From Neisseria zoodegmatis (GTDB lineage Bacteria; Pseudomonadota; Gammaproteobacteria; Burkholderiales; Neisseriaceae): a stretch of DNA of 64,000 nt. The notes under the pieces are model-generated. The model did not search any database and was not told the DNA's origin. It worked only from the letters and a program-made list of their open reading frames with translations. Below, piece after piece: positions 18,010-28,894 of this stretch. The first letter of the stretch is position 1, and every line of letters starts with the position of its first letter. A program made the translations under genes and the position numbers. The stretch lies in contig NZ_LT906434.1 in assembly GCF_900187305.1 (NCBI RefSeq), forward strand, positions 1,550,001 through 1,614,000, read 5' to 3'.

Positions 18010-21000
18010 ATGTCCGTCGTATTGCCCTTGCGCGGCGTTGCCGCCCTGTCTGATTTCCGCATCGAAAAACTCCTGCAAAAAGCTGTGGCCTCCGGCCTGC
18101 CGAAAGCAGAATTAAGCAGCGAATTTTGGTATTTTGTGAGCAGCGAATCCGCGCTGAACAACGAAACCGCAACGAAATTGCAGGCTTTGTTGGAAGCTGA
18201 ACGTGTCGAAAAAACACCCGAAGCCGAAAACAGCCTGCATTTGTTTTTAATCACCCCGCGCATCGGCACCATTTCGCCGTGGGCATCGAAAGCCACCGAC
18301 ATCGCACACAACTGCGGCTTGGGCGAAATCGAACGCATCGAGCGCGGCATGGCGGTGTGGGTGAAAGGCGAACTGAACGCCGGGCAAAAACAGCAATGGG
18401 CTGCCCTCTTGCACGACCGCATGACCGAAAGCGTGCTGCTTGATTTTCAGACGGCCTCGCAGCTCTTCGCCCACCCCGAAGCGCAAACTTTTGCCACCGT
18501 TGATGTTTTAGGCAAAGGCAAAGACGCTTTGATACAAGCCAACAGCGAACTGGGTTTGGCATTGTCGCCCGACGAAATCGACTACCTGCTGGAAAACTAC
18601 CAAGCCTTGCAGCGCAACCCAAGCGATGTCGAACTGATGATGTTCGCACAGGCCAACTCCGAACACTGCCGCCACAAAATCTTCAATGCCGACTTCATTT
18701 TAAACGGCGAAAAACAGCCCAAATCGCTGTTCGGCATGATTCGCGACACCCACAACGCCCACCCCGAAGGCACGATTGTGGCCTATAAAGACAACGCCTC
18801 CATCATCGAAGGCGCGAAAATCGAGCGTTTCTACCCGCGTGCGGACGAGCAGCAAGGCTACCGCTTCAGCGAAGAAGAAACGCATATTTTGATGAAAGTG
18901 GAAACCCACAACCATCCCACCGCCATCGCGCCTTTTGCAGGCGCGGCCACCGGTGCGGGCGGCGAAATCCGCGACGAAGGTGCCACCGGGCGCGGCGCGC
19001 GCCCGAAAGCAGGTTTAACCGGCTTTACCGTATCCAACCTCAATATTCCCGGCTTCAAACAACCGTGGGAAGGCGGCTACGGCAAGCCCGACCACATCAG
19101 CAGCCCGCTCGACATCATGATCGAAGGCCCCGTTGGCGGCGCGGCGTTCAACAACGAATTCGGCCGCCCCAACCTGTTGGGCTATTTCCGAACCTTTGAA
19201 GAAGAATTTGAAGGGCAAATGCGCGGCTACCACAAACCCATCATGATTGCCGGAGGCTTGGGCAACATTCAGGCAGGCCAAACCCATAAAGACCAAATCC
19301 CCGAAGGCGCGCTTTTGGTGCAACTCGGCGGCCCCGGCATGCTCATCGGTTTGGGTGGCGGTGCGGCTTCGTCTATGGATACCGGCAGCAACGCCGCCGA
19401 TTTGGACTTCAACTCGGTACAGCGCGGCAACCCCGAAATCGAACGCCGCGCACAGGAAGTGATCGACCGCTGCTGGCAGTTGGGCGCAGGCAATCCGATT
19501 ATCGCCATTCACGATGTCGGTGCAGGCGGCTTGTCGAACGCCTTTCCCGAATTGGTCAACGATGCAGGCCGCGGCGCAATATTCAAACTGCGCGACGTGC
19601 CGTTGGAAGAACACGGCCTAAGCCCGATGCAGATTTGGTGTAACGAAGCGCAAGAGCGTTATGTGTTGTCGATTTTGCCCGAACACTTAGACTTGTTCCG
19701 CGAAATCTGCGAGCGCGAACGCTGCCCGTTTGCCGTGGTCGGCACCGCCACCGACGACGGCCATCTGCAAGTGCGCGACGATTTGTACGGCAACAACCCC
19801 GTCGATTTGCCGCTGAACGTTTTGCTCGGCAAACCGCCCAAAACCACCCGCAGCGACAACACCGTAAGGCCGTCTGAAAAACCGTTTTCAGGTAGCCATA
19901 TCGACTTGAAAGAAGCCGCCTACCGCGTGTTGCGCCTGCCCACCGTGGCCGCCAAAAACTTCCTGATTACCATCGGCGACCGCAGCGTCGGCGGCATGAC
20001 CCACCGCGACCAAATGGTAGGGCGTTACCAAACCCCCGTAGCCGATGCCGCCGTCACCATGATGGGCTTCAACACCTACAAAGGCGAAACCATGGCCATG
20101 GGCGAAAAACCGACCGTCGCCCTCTTTGATGCGCCCGCTTCCGGCCGCATGGCCATCGGCGAAACGCTGACCAACCTCGCCGGCGTGAATATCGGCGACA
20201 TCGGCAACATCAAACTTTCCGCCAACTGGATGGCCGCCTGCGGCAACACCGGTGAAGACGAAAAACTCTACCGCACCGTCGAAGCCGTGTCGCAAGCCTG
20301 TCAGGAACTGGGCATCAGCATTCCCGTGGGAAAAGATTCGCTGTCGATGAAAACCGTGTGGAAAGACAACGGCGCGCAAAAATCGGTAACTTCGCCGTTG
20401 AGCCTGATTATTACCGGCTTCGCACCGGTGCAGGACGTGCGCAAAACCGTTACGCCCAAATTGAAAAACACGGCAGACAGCATATTGCTGACCGTGGACT
20501 TGGGCTTCGGCAAAGCACGCATGGGCGGCTCGGCCTTAAGCCAAGTGTATAACGATATGGCAGGCGAAGCGCCGGATATCGAAGCAGGCCGTCTGAAAGC
20601 GTTTTACCAAGTGATTCAGCAGCTTGTGGCCGAAGATAAACTTTTGGCTTATCATGACCGCAGCGACGGCGGCCTGTTTGCTACGTTGGCGGAAATGGCA
20701 TTTGCGGCACGTTGCGGCTTGGATGTACGGCTACCTGAAAACGCAGACGCACTCTCCGTACTGTTTAACGAGGAATTAGGCGCAGTGCTGCAAGTGCGCC
20801 GAGCCGATGTCGAAGCGATACAGCAAGCCTTTTCCGCCGCAGATTTGCTGGATGCGGTGTCCGAAATCGCCGTACCGAACAATACCGACATTCTGCACAT
20901 CTCCAAAGATGGCGAAGTGATTTTCGACGAAAGCCGTCTGAAATTACAGCAAACCTGGCAAGAAACCAGCCATCAAATCCAACGCCTGCGCGACAACCCC

Positions 21001-21891
21001 GAATGTGCCGACAGCGAATTTGCCCTGTTGGCAGACAACCAACGCAGCGCGCTGTTTGCCGACCTGAAATTCGACCTTAAAGAAGACATCGCCGCGCCGT
21101 TTATCGTAAGCGGTGCCAAGCCGAAAATCGCCGTGTTGCGCGAACAAGGCGTGAACGGACAGGTGGAAATGGCCGCCGCCTTTACCCGCGCCGGCTTCGA
21201 CGCTTACGACGTACACATGAGCGACTTGATGGCAGGCCGTGTGAAACTCGCCGACTTCCAAATGCTCACCGCGTGCGGCGGTTTCAGCTACGGCGACGTA
21301 TTGGGTGCGGGCGCAGGCTGGGCGAAATCCATCCTGTTCCACCCCGAACTGCGCGACCAGTTCAGCGCCTTCTTCGAGCGCGGCGACACGCTCACTTTGG
21401 GTGTGTGCAACGGCTGCCAAATGGTGAGCAACTTGGCGGAAATCATCCCCGGCACGCAAGGCTGGCCGAAGTTCAAACGCAACCGAAGCGAACAGTTTGA
21501 AGCCCGCCTGAGCATGGTCAACGTGCCCAAATCGCCCTCGCTGATTCTGGCCGAAATGCAAGGCAGCCATCTCCCCGTAGTCGTGAGCCACGGCGAAGGC
21601 CGCGCCGATTTCGCCCATATCGGCGGCAAAATTTCAGACGGCCTCAACATCGCCCTGCAATATGTGGACGGCTTGGGCGCAGTTACCCAAACCTACCCGC
21701 TCAACCCCAACGGCTCGCCCCAAGGCATCGCAGGCGTCACCAACGCCGACGGCCGCGTCACCATCATGATGCCGCACCCCGAGCGCGTGTATCGCACCGC
21801 CCAAATGAGCTGGCACCCCGACGATTGGCAAGACAGCGAACTTTCCGGCTGGTACAGAATGTTTGCCGGCGCGCGCAAGGCTTTGGGTTAA
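18010..21891 (+). CDS. purL: Phosphoribosylformylglycinamidine synthase
   Basis: Single-chain enzyme (1293 aa) that converts FGAR, glutamine and ATP to FGAM in purine synthesis. It has the N-terminal PurS-like region, two AIRS-like ATP-binding halves ([36 protein letters not shown] and [20 protein letters not shown]) and a C-terminal class I glutamine amidotransferase domain with nucleophile Cys in GVCNGCQMV and the His/Glu pair in PHPERV. At least five DUS-like copies lie in frame and are read as FQTA, RPSE, GRLK or SDGL. ATG 18010. Monocistronic. Confidence 0.97.
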   Translation: MSVVLPLRGVAALSDFRIEKLLQKAVASGLPKAELSSEFWYFVSSESALNNETATKLQALLEAERVEKTPEAENSLHLFLITPRIGTISPWASKATDIAHNCGLGEIERIERGMAVWVKGELNAGQKQQWAALLHDRMTESVLLDFQTASQLFAHPEAQTFATVDVLGKGKDALIQANSELGLALSPDEIDYLLENYQALQRNPSDVELMMFAQANSEHCRHKIFNADFILNGEKQPKSLFGMIRDTHNAHPEGTIVAYKDNASIIEGAKIERFYPRADEQQGYRFSEEETHILMKVETHNHPTAIAPFAGAATGAGGEIRDEGATGRGARPKAGLTGFTVSNLNIPGFKQPWEGGYGKPDHISSPLDIMIEGPVGGAAFNNEFGRPNLLGYFRTFEEEFEGQMRGYHKPIMIAGGLGNIQAGQTHKDQIPEGALLVQLGGPGMLIGLGGGAASSMDTGSNAADLDFNSVQRGNPEIERRAQEVIDRCWQLGAGNPIIAIHDVGAGGLSNAFPELVNDAGRGAIFKLRDVPLEEHGLSPMQIWCNEAQERYVLSILPEHLDLFREICERERCPFAVVGTATDDGHLQVRDDLYGNNPVDLPLNVLLGKPPKTTRSDNTVRPSEKPFSGSHIDLKEAAYRVLRLPTVAAKNFLITIGDRSVGGMTHRDQMVGRYQTPVADAAVTMMGFNTYKGETMAMGEKPTVALFDAPASGRMAIGETLTNLAGVNIGDIGNIKLSANWMAACGNTGEDEKLYRTVEAVSQACQELGISIPVGKDSLSMKTVWKDNGAQKSVTSPLSLIITGFAPVQDVRKTVTPKLKNTADSILLTVDLGFGKARMGGSALSQVYNDMAGEAPDIEAGRLKAFYQVIQQLVAEDKLLAYHDRSDGGLFATLAEMAFAARCGLDVRLPENADALSVLFNEELGAVLQVRRADVEAIQQAFSAADLLDAVSEIAVPNNTDILHISKDGEVIFDESRLKLQQTWQETSHQIQRLRDNPECADSEFALLADNQRSALFADLKFDLKEDIAAPFIVSGAKPKIAVLREQGVNGQVEMAAAFTRAGFDAYDVHMSDLMAGRVKLADFQMLTACGGFSYGDVLGAGAGWAKSILFHPELRDQFSAFFERGDTLTLGVCNGCQMVSNLAEIIPGTQGWPKFKRNRSEQFEARLSMVNVPKSPSLILAEMQGSHLPVVVSHGEGRADFAHIGGKISDGLNIALQYVDGLGAVTQTYPLNPNGSPQGIAGVTNADGRVTIMMPHPERVYRTAQMSWHPDDWQDSELSGWYRMFAGARKALG

Positions 21892-21902
21892 GCAGAGCAA
21901 AC

Positions 21903-21939
21903 AAACAAGGCCGTCTGAAATTTTCAGACGGCCTTGTTT
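21903..21939. terminator. Terminator after purL (inverted DUS)
   Basis: An 18-bp perfect stem with an inverted DUS core lies 12 bases after the purL stop; the right arm ends in TTT. Confidence 0.8.
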
Positions 21940-22014
21940 CATGCCAACACCTTCGATATGCTTGTATAAAACCAAGTGCCGTTCAAACCCATATATTTCA
22001 GGAACCTAAACCCA

Positions 22015-22764
22015 ATGAATATCCACCCTATCCCCGCTTTTTCCGATAACTATATCTGGCTTATTGAACATCAGGGAGAAGCTGTGTGCGTTGATCCCGG
22101 CGAAGCCGATGCTGTGATAGCCTACCTCAAACAGCACCGCCTTTCGCTCTCTCAAATCTGGATTACCCATCATCACAACGACCACACCGGCGGCATTGCT
22201 GCGTTGAAGCAGGCGTTTCCCGAGTGCACGGTTTACGGCAATCTTGATATTCCGACTGCCGACATAAACGTCGATGAAGGCGCCAAACTAAGCTTCGGCG
22301 GCAACACGGTTGAAGTATGGGCGACGCCCGGGCACACCGGCACCCATCTCGGCTATGTGCTGCATTTTTCAGACGGCCTTCATGTGTTTTGCGGAGACAC
22401 TTTATTTTCAGCAGGCTGCGGCCGTGTCTTCACCGGCACCGCGGCGCAACTTTTTGCTTCTCTGCAACGGTACAAAAGCCTGCCTGACGAAACACTGTTT
22501 TATCCGGCACACGAATACACGGCTGCAAACTTGCGCTTTGCCGCCCACATCGAACCGGATAATGCCCATATTCAGACGGCACTTGAGGAAGCCCGCAATA
22601 TTCCCACGCTGCCGGTGAGCCTTGCTCGGGAACGGAATATCAATCCTTTTTTACGAACCGACCTCTGCGAAATAGCCGCGCGGGTTCGTACTCTCAGCGG
22701 AATAAACAGTGAAGATGAAGTTGAGATATTCGCTGCAATGAGGGAATTGAAAAACCATTTTTGA
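22015..22764 (+). CDS. gloB: Hydroxyacylglutathione hydrolase (glyoxalase II)
   Basis: Hydrolyses S-lactoylglutathione to lactate and glutathione, the second step of methylglyoxal detoxification. 249 aa, metallo-beta-lactamase fold: ITHHHNDHTGG binuclear zinc motif (about 55-65), GHTGTHLGY, CGDTLFSAGCGR and the HEYT motif. ATG 22015 with AGGA upstream. Two DUS copies lie inside the gene (near 22369 and 22573). Convergent with nhaA. Confidence 0.94.
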   Translation: MNIHPIPAFSDNYIWLIEHQGEAVCVDPGEADAVIAYLKQHRLSLSQIWITHHHNDHTGGIAALKQAFPECTVYGNLDIPTADINVDEGAKLSFGGNTVEVWATPGHTGTHLGYVLHFSDGLHVFCGDTLFSAGCGRVFTGTAAQLFASLQRYKSLPDETLFYPAHEYTAANLRFAAHIEPDNAHIQTALEEARNIPTLPVSLARERNINPFLRTDLCEIAARVRTLSGINSEDEVEIFAAMRELKNHF

Positions 22765-22837
22765 TGTTGGCAATCGCGTTTGCGGTTGATGGGTTTTATT
22801 GCCAAAACATGAGTTTCGTAAACAGCTTCACTTTAGC

Positions 22838-22875
22838 ATTGAGGCCGTCTGAAAAAGTTTTCAGACGGCCTCAAT
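22838..22875. terminator. Bidirectional terminator between gloB and nhaA
   Basis: An 18-bp perfect inverted repeat with DUS core (ATTGAGGCCGTCTGAAAA and complement) with A/T runs on both sides of the loop. Confidence 0.8.
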
Positions 22876-22883
22876 AACACGAT

Positions 22884-24038
22884 TTAATACTTGATTTTAA
22901 TTCTCTCAAACGGTGCGAATTTCAACACGAGATAACCCGAAACGCCCGCAAACAGCGAGCCTAAAAACACACCTACTTTGCTGTAATCCTGTATGGCGGG
23001 GTCAACAAACGCCAGCAGGCTGATAAACAGGCTCATGGTAAAACCGATGCCGCACAACAGCGCCACGCCATACACCTGCAACCAGCTTGCCCCTTCCGGC
23101 AGTTGGGTCCAGCCGAGTTTCACCGTTACCCAAACCACGCCGAAAATGCCCAACTGTTTACCCAAAAACAAACCGGCAAAAATGCCTACTACCACGGGGT
23201 TGAAAAGTACCGAGCTGTCCAAGCCCGCAAAAGATACGCCTGCATTGGCAAAGCCGAACACCGGCACCACGAAAAACGCCACCGGATTTTCCAAAGCGTG
23301 CTCCCACTTGAGCAGCGGCGCTTCCTGAATAGAATCCTGCACCCGCAGAGGAATGGCAAAAGCCAGCAACACGCCCGCAAGCGTGGCATGGAGACCGGAT
23401 TTCAAAACGAAAAACCACAGCAACAAGCCCAACAGCAGATACGGAAGGCTTTTCAATATGCCTTTTTTATTCAAGGAAAACAGAGCGACCAAAGTTGCGG
23501 CGGCCAAAGCCAGATAAACGAAACTGATGCTGCTGCTGTAAAACAGGGCAATAATCACAATAACGGCCAAGTCGTCCATAATCGCCAGCGCCGTCAGAAA
23601 AATTTTCAAAGACACCGGCACGCGGCTGCCCAACAAGGCCAACACGCCCAGCGCAAAAGCGATATCGGTGGCGGCGGGCACGGCCCAACCTTTCAATGTT
23701 TCGGGGTTGCCGCTGTTAAACAAAACATAAAACAGCGCGGGCATCATCAAACCGCCCAACGCGGCCAAGCCGGGCAATATCCGCTTGGCGTTGGTATTCA
23801 ATTCGCCCTGCAACAATTCGCGTTTCACTTCCAAGCCGACAAACAGGAAAAACACTGCCATCAAACCGTCGTTAATCCAATGCGAAATGCTCAAGCCGGC
23901 AACATAAGCGCCGAGCATGCTGAAATAATGTTCCGAAGCGGGCGAATTCGCCACGATGATGCCGAGCACCGCCGCAATCATCAATACGATACCTGCCGCG
24001 GGTTCCGAACTGAAAAAATGAGTTAATTTATCCTTCAC
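22884..24038 (-). CDS. nhaA: Na+/H+ antiporter NhaA
   Basis: Inner-membrane antiporter that expels Na+ in exchange for H+; 384 aa with about 12 transmembrane helices. The paired ion-binding aspartates are in LAIMDDLAVIVIIALFY (about 163-164), and the N-terminal SSEPAAGIVLMIAA and AVFFLFVGLEVKRELLQGE stretches are typical. Start GTG 24038 with GGAAGG in front. A hairpin lies in the leader (see 24088-24126). Confidence 0.95.
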   Translation of the reverse strand: MKDKLTHFFSSEPAAGIVLMIAAVLGIIVANSPASEHYFSMLGAYVAGLSISHWINDGLMAVFFLFVGLEVKRELLQGELNTNAKRILPGLAALGGLMMPALFYVLFNSGNPETLKGWAVPAATDIAFALGVLALLGSRVPVSLKIFLTALAIMDDLAVIVIIALFYSSSISFVYLALAAATLVALFSLNKKGILKSLPYLLLGLLLWFFVLKSGLHATLAGVLLAFAIPLRVQDSIQEAPLLKWEHALENPVAFFVVPVFGFANAGVSFAGLDSSVLFNPVVVGIFAGLFLGKQLGIFGVVWVTVKLGWTQLPEGASWLQVYGVALLCGIGFTMSLFISLLAFVDPAIQDYSKVGVFLGSLFAGVSGYLVLKFAPFERIKIKY

Positions 24039-24087
24039 TAACCTTCCTTTCTCTTAAAAGTCTGTTGATGGGTTGACTACTGAATAC

Positions 24088-24126
24088 AAACCTACTGCGG
24101 GAACAGATGCGCCCAACAGTAGGTTT
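24088..24126. promoter_or_regulatory. Hairpin in the nhaA upstream region
   Basis: A perfect 10-bp stem AAACCTACTG/CAGTAGGTTT with a 19-nt loop lies about 50 bp upstream of the nhaA start. On the plus strand it is followed by TTTT. It may be a leader structure of nhaA or part of the hemE terminator region; no known riboswitch class is recognised. Confidence 0.4.
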
Positions 24127-24135
24127 TTCTCTCAA

Positions 24136-24167
24136 AGGCCGTCTGAAAACAGTTTTTCAGACGGCCT
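24136..24167. terminator. Inverted DUS pair after hemE
   Basis: AGGCCGTCTGAAAA-CAGT-TTTTCAGACGGCCT lies 20 bp past the hemE stop on the minus strand, with the T-rich arm and loop expected of a neisserial terminator. Confidence 0.75.
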
Positions 24168-24188
24168 CAATGCTATTTCAAACGCGGA

Positions 24189-25250
24189 TTAACGGTGATA
24201 CTGTCGAGACAATTCGTGCACCGTGTCCACCAGCAATTTAGCGTGTTCGGGGTCGGCATGTTGGTTGATGCCGTGGCCGAGGTTGAACACATGGCCGCTG
24301 CCGTTACCGTATGCTTCCAGAATGCGGGCGGCTTCGGCACGGATGCTCTCCGGCGTGCCGAACAGGGCGAACGGGTCGAAATTGCCTTGCAGCGCCACTT
24401 TATCCCCTACGCGCTTGCGGGCTTCGCCGATGTTGCACGTCCAATCCAAGCCGAGGGCGTCGGCACCGGTGTCGGCCATTTTTTCCAGCCACAAACCGCC
24501 GCCTTTGGTAAACACAATTACCGGCACGCGGCGGCCTTCGCTTTCGCGTTTCAAACCGCCGACAATCTGCTTCATATAATGCAGGCTGAATGCTTCAAAC
24601 GCCGCATCGCTCAACACGCCGCCCCATGTATCGAAAATCTGCACCGCCTGCGCACCCGCATCGATTTGCGCATTTAAATATGCGGTTACGGCTTGGGCGT
24701 TGACATCCAAAATCTTGTGCAGCAAGTCGGGGCGCGAATACATCATGGTTTTGATGGTGCGGAATTCCTTGCTGCTGCCGCCTTCCACCATATAGCAGGC
24801 GAGCGTGAACGGGCTGCCGGAAAAACCGATTAAAGGCACGCGGCCGTCTAAGGCTTGGCGGATAGACGTAACGGCATCAAACACATATTGCAGCTTGCCC
24901 ATGTCCGGCACTTCCAGCTTGGCGATGTCGGCTTCATGCTGCAAAGCACGCTCGAATTTTGGGCCTTCGCCTTCGGCAAAATACAAGCCCAAACCCATCG
25001 CATCGGGCACGGTTAAGATGTCGGAAAACAGAATTGCCGCGTCCAAATCGAAACGTTCCAGCGGCTGAATGGTCACTTCGGTGGCCAGCTCAGTGTTTTT
25101 GCACAAATCTAGAAAACTGCCTGCGCGGGCGCGGGTGGCTTTGTATTCGGGCAGATAGCGGCCTGCTTGGCGCATCATCCAAATTGGTGTGTATTCAACG
25201 GGTTGCTTAAGCAAGGCACGCAAAAAGGTGTCGTTTTTCAAAGGAGTCAT
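24189..25250 (-). CDS. hemE: Uroporphyrinogen decarboxylase
   Basis: Decarboxylates the four acetate arms of uroporphyrinogen III to give coproporphyrinogen III in haem synthesis. 353 aa with the signature [15 protein letters not shown] (about 22-36), the active-site [27 protein letters not shown] and GNFDP. ATG 25250 with AAGGAG upstream. It follows hemY by about 150 bp with a DUS-pair hairpin between, so it may be transcribed separately from hemDXY. Confidence 0.97.
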   Translation of the reverse strand: MTPLKNDTFLRALLKQPVEYTPIWMMRQAGRYLPEYKATRARAGSFLDLCKNTELATEVTIQPLERFDLDAAILFSDILTVPDAMGLGLYFAEGEGPKFERALQHEADIAKLEVPDMGKLQYVFDAVTSIRQALDGRVPLIGFSGSPFTLACYMVEGGSSKEFRTIKTMMYSRPDLLHKILDVNAQAVTAYLNAQIDAGAQAVQIFDTWGGVLSDAAFEAFSLHYMKQIVGGLKRESEGRRVPVIVFTKGGGLWLEKMADTGADALGLDWTCNIGEARKRVGDKVALQGNFDPFALFGTPESIRAEAARILEAYGNGSGHVFNLGHGINQHADPEHAKLLVDTVHELSRQYHR

Positions 25251-25333
25251 TTTATTTTCTCGTGAAATTTTGCAGTGATTACGGCTGTAAACGTGAACTT
25301 GTATTCAAAACATCAACAGCCGGCTGTTATTTT

Positions 25334-25373
25334 AAGAGGCCGTCTGAAAGACTGTTTTTTCAGACGGCCTCTT
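25334..25373. terminator. Terminator between hemY and hemE
   Basis: AAGAGGCCGTCTGAAA and its complement (16-bp arms, 8-nt loop) directly after hemY. Confidence 0.75.
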
Positions 25374-25398
25374 CATTGAAGCGGATAAGAAAACGCGT

Positions 25399-26625
25399 TT
25401 AACGGCTTTCTACGGGCAGCAGGTTTTCGCCTTCATCGCGCGCAACGGCTTCCAAAACCAGTTTGCGCTGCAATTCGGCTTTCTGCGGCTGCTCGGTTTC
25501 TTCAAACACTTTGGCCAAAGCCAAACGTGCAGGCACTTCGGGGTTGAGGGCGATGCTGGCTTCCAAATAGCCTTGCGCTTTGCCCCACAGTTTTTTGTCG
25601 TAAGCAAGCTGGCCCAAATACATCAACAAAACGGCATTGTCGGGATGGGTTTTCAGCCAAGCGTCGGCAGTATCAATTGCCTTGCGCTGCTCTTTGTCGC
25701 TCAAAAAGCGCACGCTTTCCACGAAAGGCTCCAGCAGTTCGAGTTGGCGGGTTTTCGGATAATATTCTTCCACCCACTTCACCGCCTGCTGATACAAGCC
25801 CAAACGCTGATATTTTTCGGCGATGACTACGCACAATTCTCCTGCTTTCAAATGCTCGGGAATGCGTTTCAAGCAGGCTTTCAAGCCGCCCGCGTCGGAA
25901 ACCAAGGCCAGCAAACGGCGGTAAGCCCAGTTGTGGTATTGGTCGGATTCGTAATCGCTGATGGCGCCCGCTTTCACCAGCTTTTCAGACTTATCCAACA
26001 CATCAAGTGCATTGCCTTTGTCGAAAGCGTAGCGAAGCTGCAAACGCACCAAGCGCGTTAAGGTCGGATTGATTTGGGTAGAGGCGGCAAGATGGTTTTC
26101 TGCGGCCGTGTAGTCGCGGCGGGTAAGTGCCGATTCTGCCAGCAGCAAATGGCGCGAAAGCTGCTGTTTGGCAGGTAAGGCTTGGATGTCGGTCAGATAG
26201 CGGTCGCGCAAGGCCATGTCGTCCATCTGGTCGGCGGCGTGTGCGCCCAGCATCAAGGCCAATGTGCGGTTGTCGCCCGCTTCTTTATTGGCCAATACCT
26301 TAGCCGCTTCCTGTTCGGCTTTTTGAAACTTGCCTTCAAAAAACGCCAATCCGGCATTGTTCAGCGCCAAAGAAGCTTGGCGGCCTTTACGTGCCGTGCC
26401 AAAACGTTGGATGCGGCCGGGCACGTTGAGAATGCCGGCAATCAGGCGCACCAGCAGATACAGTACGATCACCAGCGCAATCAAGCCGATAATAAATGCG
26501 TGCAGGTTAACGCGCATCATGGTTTGCTCAACCACCACATACACGTTGCCGCTGTAAGAACCCGCCGCAATCGCCAAGCCGACGGCAACGGCGAATAAAA
26601 CGATAATCCAGATTAAGCCTCTCAT
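25399..26625 (-). CDS. hemY: HemY-like TPR membrane protein
   Basis: 408 aa. Two N-terminal transmembrane helices (LIWIIVLFAVAVGLAIAAG and LHAFIIGLIALVIVLYLLVRLI) carry the HemY N-terminal domain; the rest is a TPR-like helical array (for example VLLMYLGQLAYDKKLWGKAQ and EVPARLALAKVFEETEQPQK). The proteobacterial hemY gene lies in the hem operon, but its biochemical role is unsettled; it is not the protoporphyrinogen oxidase of Gram-positives. ATG 26625 overlaps the hemX stop by four bases (ATGA). Confidence 0.92.
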   Translation of the reverse strand: MRGLIWIIVLFAVAVGLAIAAGSYSGNVYVVVEQTMMRVNLHAFIIGLIALVIVLYLLVRLIAGILNVPGRIQRFGTARKGRQASLALNNAGLAFFEGKFQKAEQEAAKVLANKEAGDNRTLALMLGAHAADQMDDMALRDRYLTDIQALPAKQQLSRHLLLAESALTRRDYTAAENHLAASTQINPTLTRLVRLQLRYAFDKGNALDVLDKSEKLVKAGAISDYESDQYHNWAYRRLLALVSDAGGLKACLKRIPEHLKAGELCVVIAEKYQRLGLYQQAVKWVEEYYPKTRQLELLEPFVESVRFLSDKEQRKAIDTADAWLKTHPDNAVLLMYLGQLAYDKKLWGKAQGYLEASIALNPEVPARLALAKVFEETEQPQKAELQRKLVLEAVARDEGENLLPVESR

Positions 26626-28166
26626 GCCCGCTCCCCTTTCACCGCCGGAGACGAAGCCGGTTTGTTTTCACGCGGTACTGTAGAAGGTTTTACGTTTTTC
26701 GGCGCATCTTCTTTTTTCGGGCTTAACGTTGAGGGAGAAGACGGAACGACAACGGGGGCAGAAGCCGCTTCTTCTTTTTTCTCTGCGGAATCCGATGCCG
26801 CCGGAGCAGAAGCTGAAGCTTCAGGCGCAACGGCGGGCGCGGAAGCCGCTTCGGGCAGCGTAGAAGGACGGCTCGGGCGCACGACTTCCTGATAATTGCG
26901 CACGGCGTTTAAGCTGTTTTTCAACACGTCGTCGGATACGGAACGCAAATCCAAAGCTTTCAATTCGCCCAGCTCGCGCAACCAAGATTGTGTGGCCGGA
27001 GAAGCGGTATCGAAATACTGTTTGACGGCGGTTTCGGCATTGTTCAAATCGTTCAGATACACTTCGCCGTTGTGTTGAAGCAAGGCGGTGCGAGCATCCA
27101 AAAGGCGCAATCTCAGGTTTTCACGCACGAAATACACTTGCTCAGGGGCAATCAGCATGGCGTCGTTGTTGTCCAAGCGGCGCACTTCGACCATGCCTTT
27201 CAATGCGGCGAGGGTTTTCTGCCAAGCGTTTTCCCACCAAGAAAGGTTGGCGGCGGGCGCGGCTGCCGGTTGGGCGGTTTGACCCGGTTTGAGCGCGCCG
27301 TCCACCATCAGCGGCAAGCCGGCAACAGCGGTTTCCAAGCGGTCAAGGCGCAGGGATACGGCGGAAACGTCAAGATAAGGGCGGTTTTTCAAAGCGGTTA
27401 AATCGGCGCTCACGGCTTGCTTGATCGGCAGCAGCTCGGGATGGTCGAAACGGCTTAGGCGGCTTTCGATATTTTCCAGCACGTTAACCGCGGCGGGCAC
27501 ATTGCCGGTAAGCAGTAATTGCTGCGAACCCATATTGAGCATGGTTTCGGTTTCGTCCACCAGCCAATCGGCGCGGCCTTTGAGCAATTCTTGATAGGCT
27601 TTGTTGGCCGCGGCGATTTTATCGGCATTTTGTTTTTGGTTGCCGACAATTTGGTCTAGTACGTTTTGGTTGTTGTTTTGTTTACGCAAAATTTCTTGCA
27701 GCAGCGCGGCGTTTTGCGATTCGCCCAATGCGGCTTTGTCGATTTTTTGGTTGAAATCCATTTCTTGCGTTTTGAGCAGGTTTTGCCCCTGCACAAACAA
27801 AAAGCCGCCCGCGCCCAAAGCCAACAGTGAAAAAGCCAGCGCCACAACGGCTACCGCCCGGCCTGATGATTGTTTCACCACCACCGGAGTGACTAGGGGT
27901 TGGGTATTTTTGGAGTCAGACATAAGATTTCCTGCGGGTTCGGGATTATTCGGTGCCGCTGCGGCAAAGCCTGTTTTCGGTTCGGACGGCTTTTCTGCCG
28001 CAGAGGCTGTTTCTTTTTCGGATGATTTCGGCGTGGTATTTTCGGATACGGTTTCAGACGGCCTCACCGTGCCGTCTTTCGATACCACCAAGAGTTGTTT
28101 GGACTGCCCGCTTTGCTGGGTGTCGGGTAATTCGTTTTCGGGGGTGTTTCCGTTGGATTCGCTCAT
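26622..28166 (-). CDS. hemX: HemX-like membrane protein
   Basis: 514 aa with a single transmembrane helix at about residues 105-128 (AVAVVALAFSLLALGAGGFLF). A cytoplasmic charged N-terminus precedes it and a long coiled-coil-rich periplasmic region (ILRKQNNNQNVLDQIVGNQK and following) comes after. The C-terminus is low-complexity Ala/Pro/Ser (about 440-514). Often annotated as uroporphyrinogen-III C-methyltransferase, but it lacks that catalytic domain. ATG 28166 overlaps the hemD stop (ATGA); the frame is open to 28187 but inside hemD. A DUS near 28053 encodes RPSE. Confidence 0.9.
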   Translation of the reverse strand: MSESNGNTPENELPDTQQSGQSKQLLVVSKDGTVRPSETVSENTTPKSSEKETASAAEKPSEPKTGFAAAAPNNPEPAGNLMSDSKNTQPLVTPVVVKQSSGRAVAVVALAFSLLALGAGGFLFVQGQNLLKTQEMDFNQKIDKAALGESQNAALLQEILRKQNNNQNVLDQIVGNQKQNADKIAAANKAYQELLKGRADWLVDETETMLNMGSQQLLLTGNVPAAVNVLENIESRLSRFDHPELLPIKQAVSADLTALKNRPYLDVSAVSLRLDRLETAVAGLPLMVDGALKPGQTAQPAAAPAANLSWWENAWQKTLAALKGMVEVRRLDNNDAMLIAPEQVYFVRENLRLRLLDARTALLQHNGEVYLNDLNNAETAVKQYFDTASPATQSWLRELGELKALDLRSVSDDVLKNSLNAVRNYQEVVRPSRPSTLPEAASAPAVAPEASASAPAASDSAEKKEEAASAPVVVPSSPSTLSPKKEDAPKNVKPSTVPRENKPASSPAVKGERA

Positions 28167-28894
28167 TCGTCGCTCCGTGTAACACATTCGTCTGTGCGCC
28201 CGATCATGCGGATATGGCGGGCGCCTGCTTTGCGTAAGGCTTCGGCAATACGCGGATGATGGGTGAAGTATAGCAAGGTTCGCAGCGGTTGGGCGAATCT
28301 ATCGGGTACTTGCCGGAACAATAAATCCACCATTTCGGCAGAGGTAATATAGGCGGCTTGCGGCTCTACGGTTTCCCATACCGACCAATCGGGCGGGTAA
28401 GGCCGTCTGAAATAGGCTTCGGCCAGCCTGACCTGAAAACCGCGCTGAATCAAAGCGTTTCTTAAAAAATCGCGCCCGCCGTGGCCGCGCACAATCAGGA
28501 TTTCGGCACCGGGTTTGAGTGTGTTCCACACGGGCAGAGCCAGCACGGCTTCGCTGTCGTTGCCCTCTTCGGGGCAGATGATGTTGTGAGGGTAAAACTT
28601 TGCTAAGGCTTTGCGGCTGCCCTGCCCTACGGTGATTTGGATGGGAAGGCCGTCTGAAAAATCAATGTGCGGCGCGGCGGTTTCGACGGCGCTGGGGCTG
28701 ACCCAGAAAACGGCATCCGCGTTGTGAAACTGCCGGTTGAGATGCCGCAAGGCTTCGTGATCCGGCTCAATCTGCATCGGGCTGAACGGCACGGCACGCC
28801 AACCTTGCGCTTCAAGTGTGGCCGCATCCGCCGAGGCTTGCGAGGGGGGGCGGACAATCAAAATGGCTGGACGGTGTTCAGACGGCCTGTTCAT
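28163..28894 (-). CDS. hemD: Uroporphyrinogen-III synthase
   Basis: Cyclises hydroxymethylbilane with inversion of ring D. The family is poorly conserved; this 243-aa protein shows the expected bilobed pattern with the segments AILIVRPPSQASADAATLEA, DAVFWVSPSAVETA and AAYITSAEMVDLLF. Its place at the head of hemD-hemX-hemY supports the call. ATG 28894 has AGGAAA upstream and its second to fifth codons (NRPSE) are formed by a DUS. A run of seven C on the coding strand (28844-28850) lies about 15 codons into the gene. hemC is not in the window. Confidence 0.88.
   Translation of the reverse strand: MNRPSEHRPAILIVRPPSQASADAATLEAQGWRAVPFSPMQIEPDHEALRHLNRQFHNADAVFWVSPSAVETAAPHIDFSDGLPIQITVGQGSRKALAKFYPHNIICPEEGNDSEAVLALPVWNTLKPGAEILIVRGHGGRDFLRNALIQRGFQVRLAEAYFRRPYPPDWSVWETVEPQAAYITSAEMVDLLFRQVPDRFAQPLRTLLYFTHHPRIAEALRKAGARHIRMIGRTDECVTRSDE

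Noticed and set aside
23103-24026. 307-aa frame opposite nhaA
   Set aside because: Antisense shadow; composition rich in Gln/His/Arg typical of reverse-strand reading of a membrane gene.
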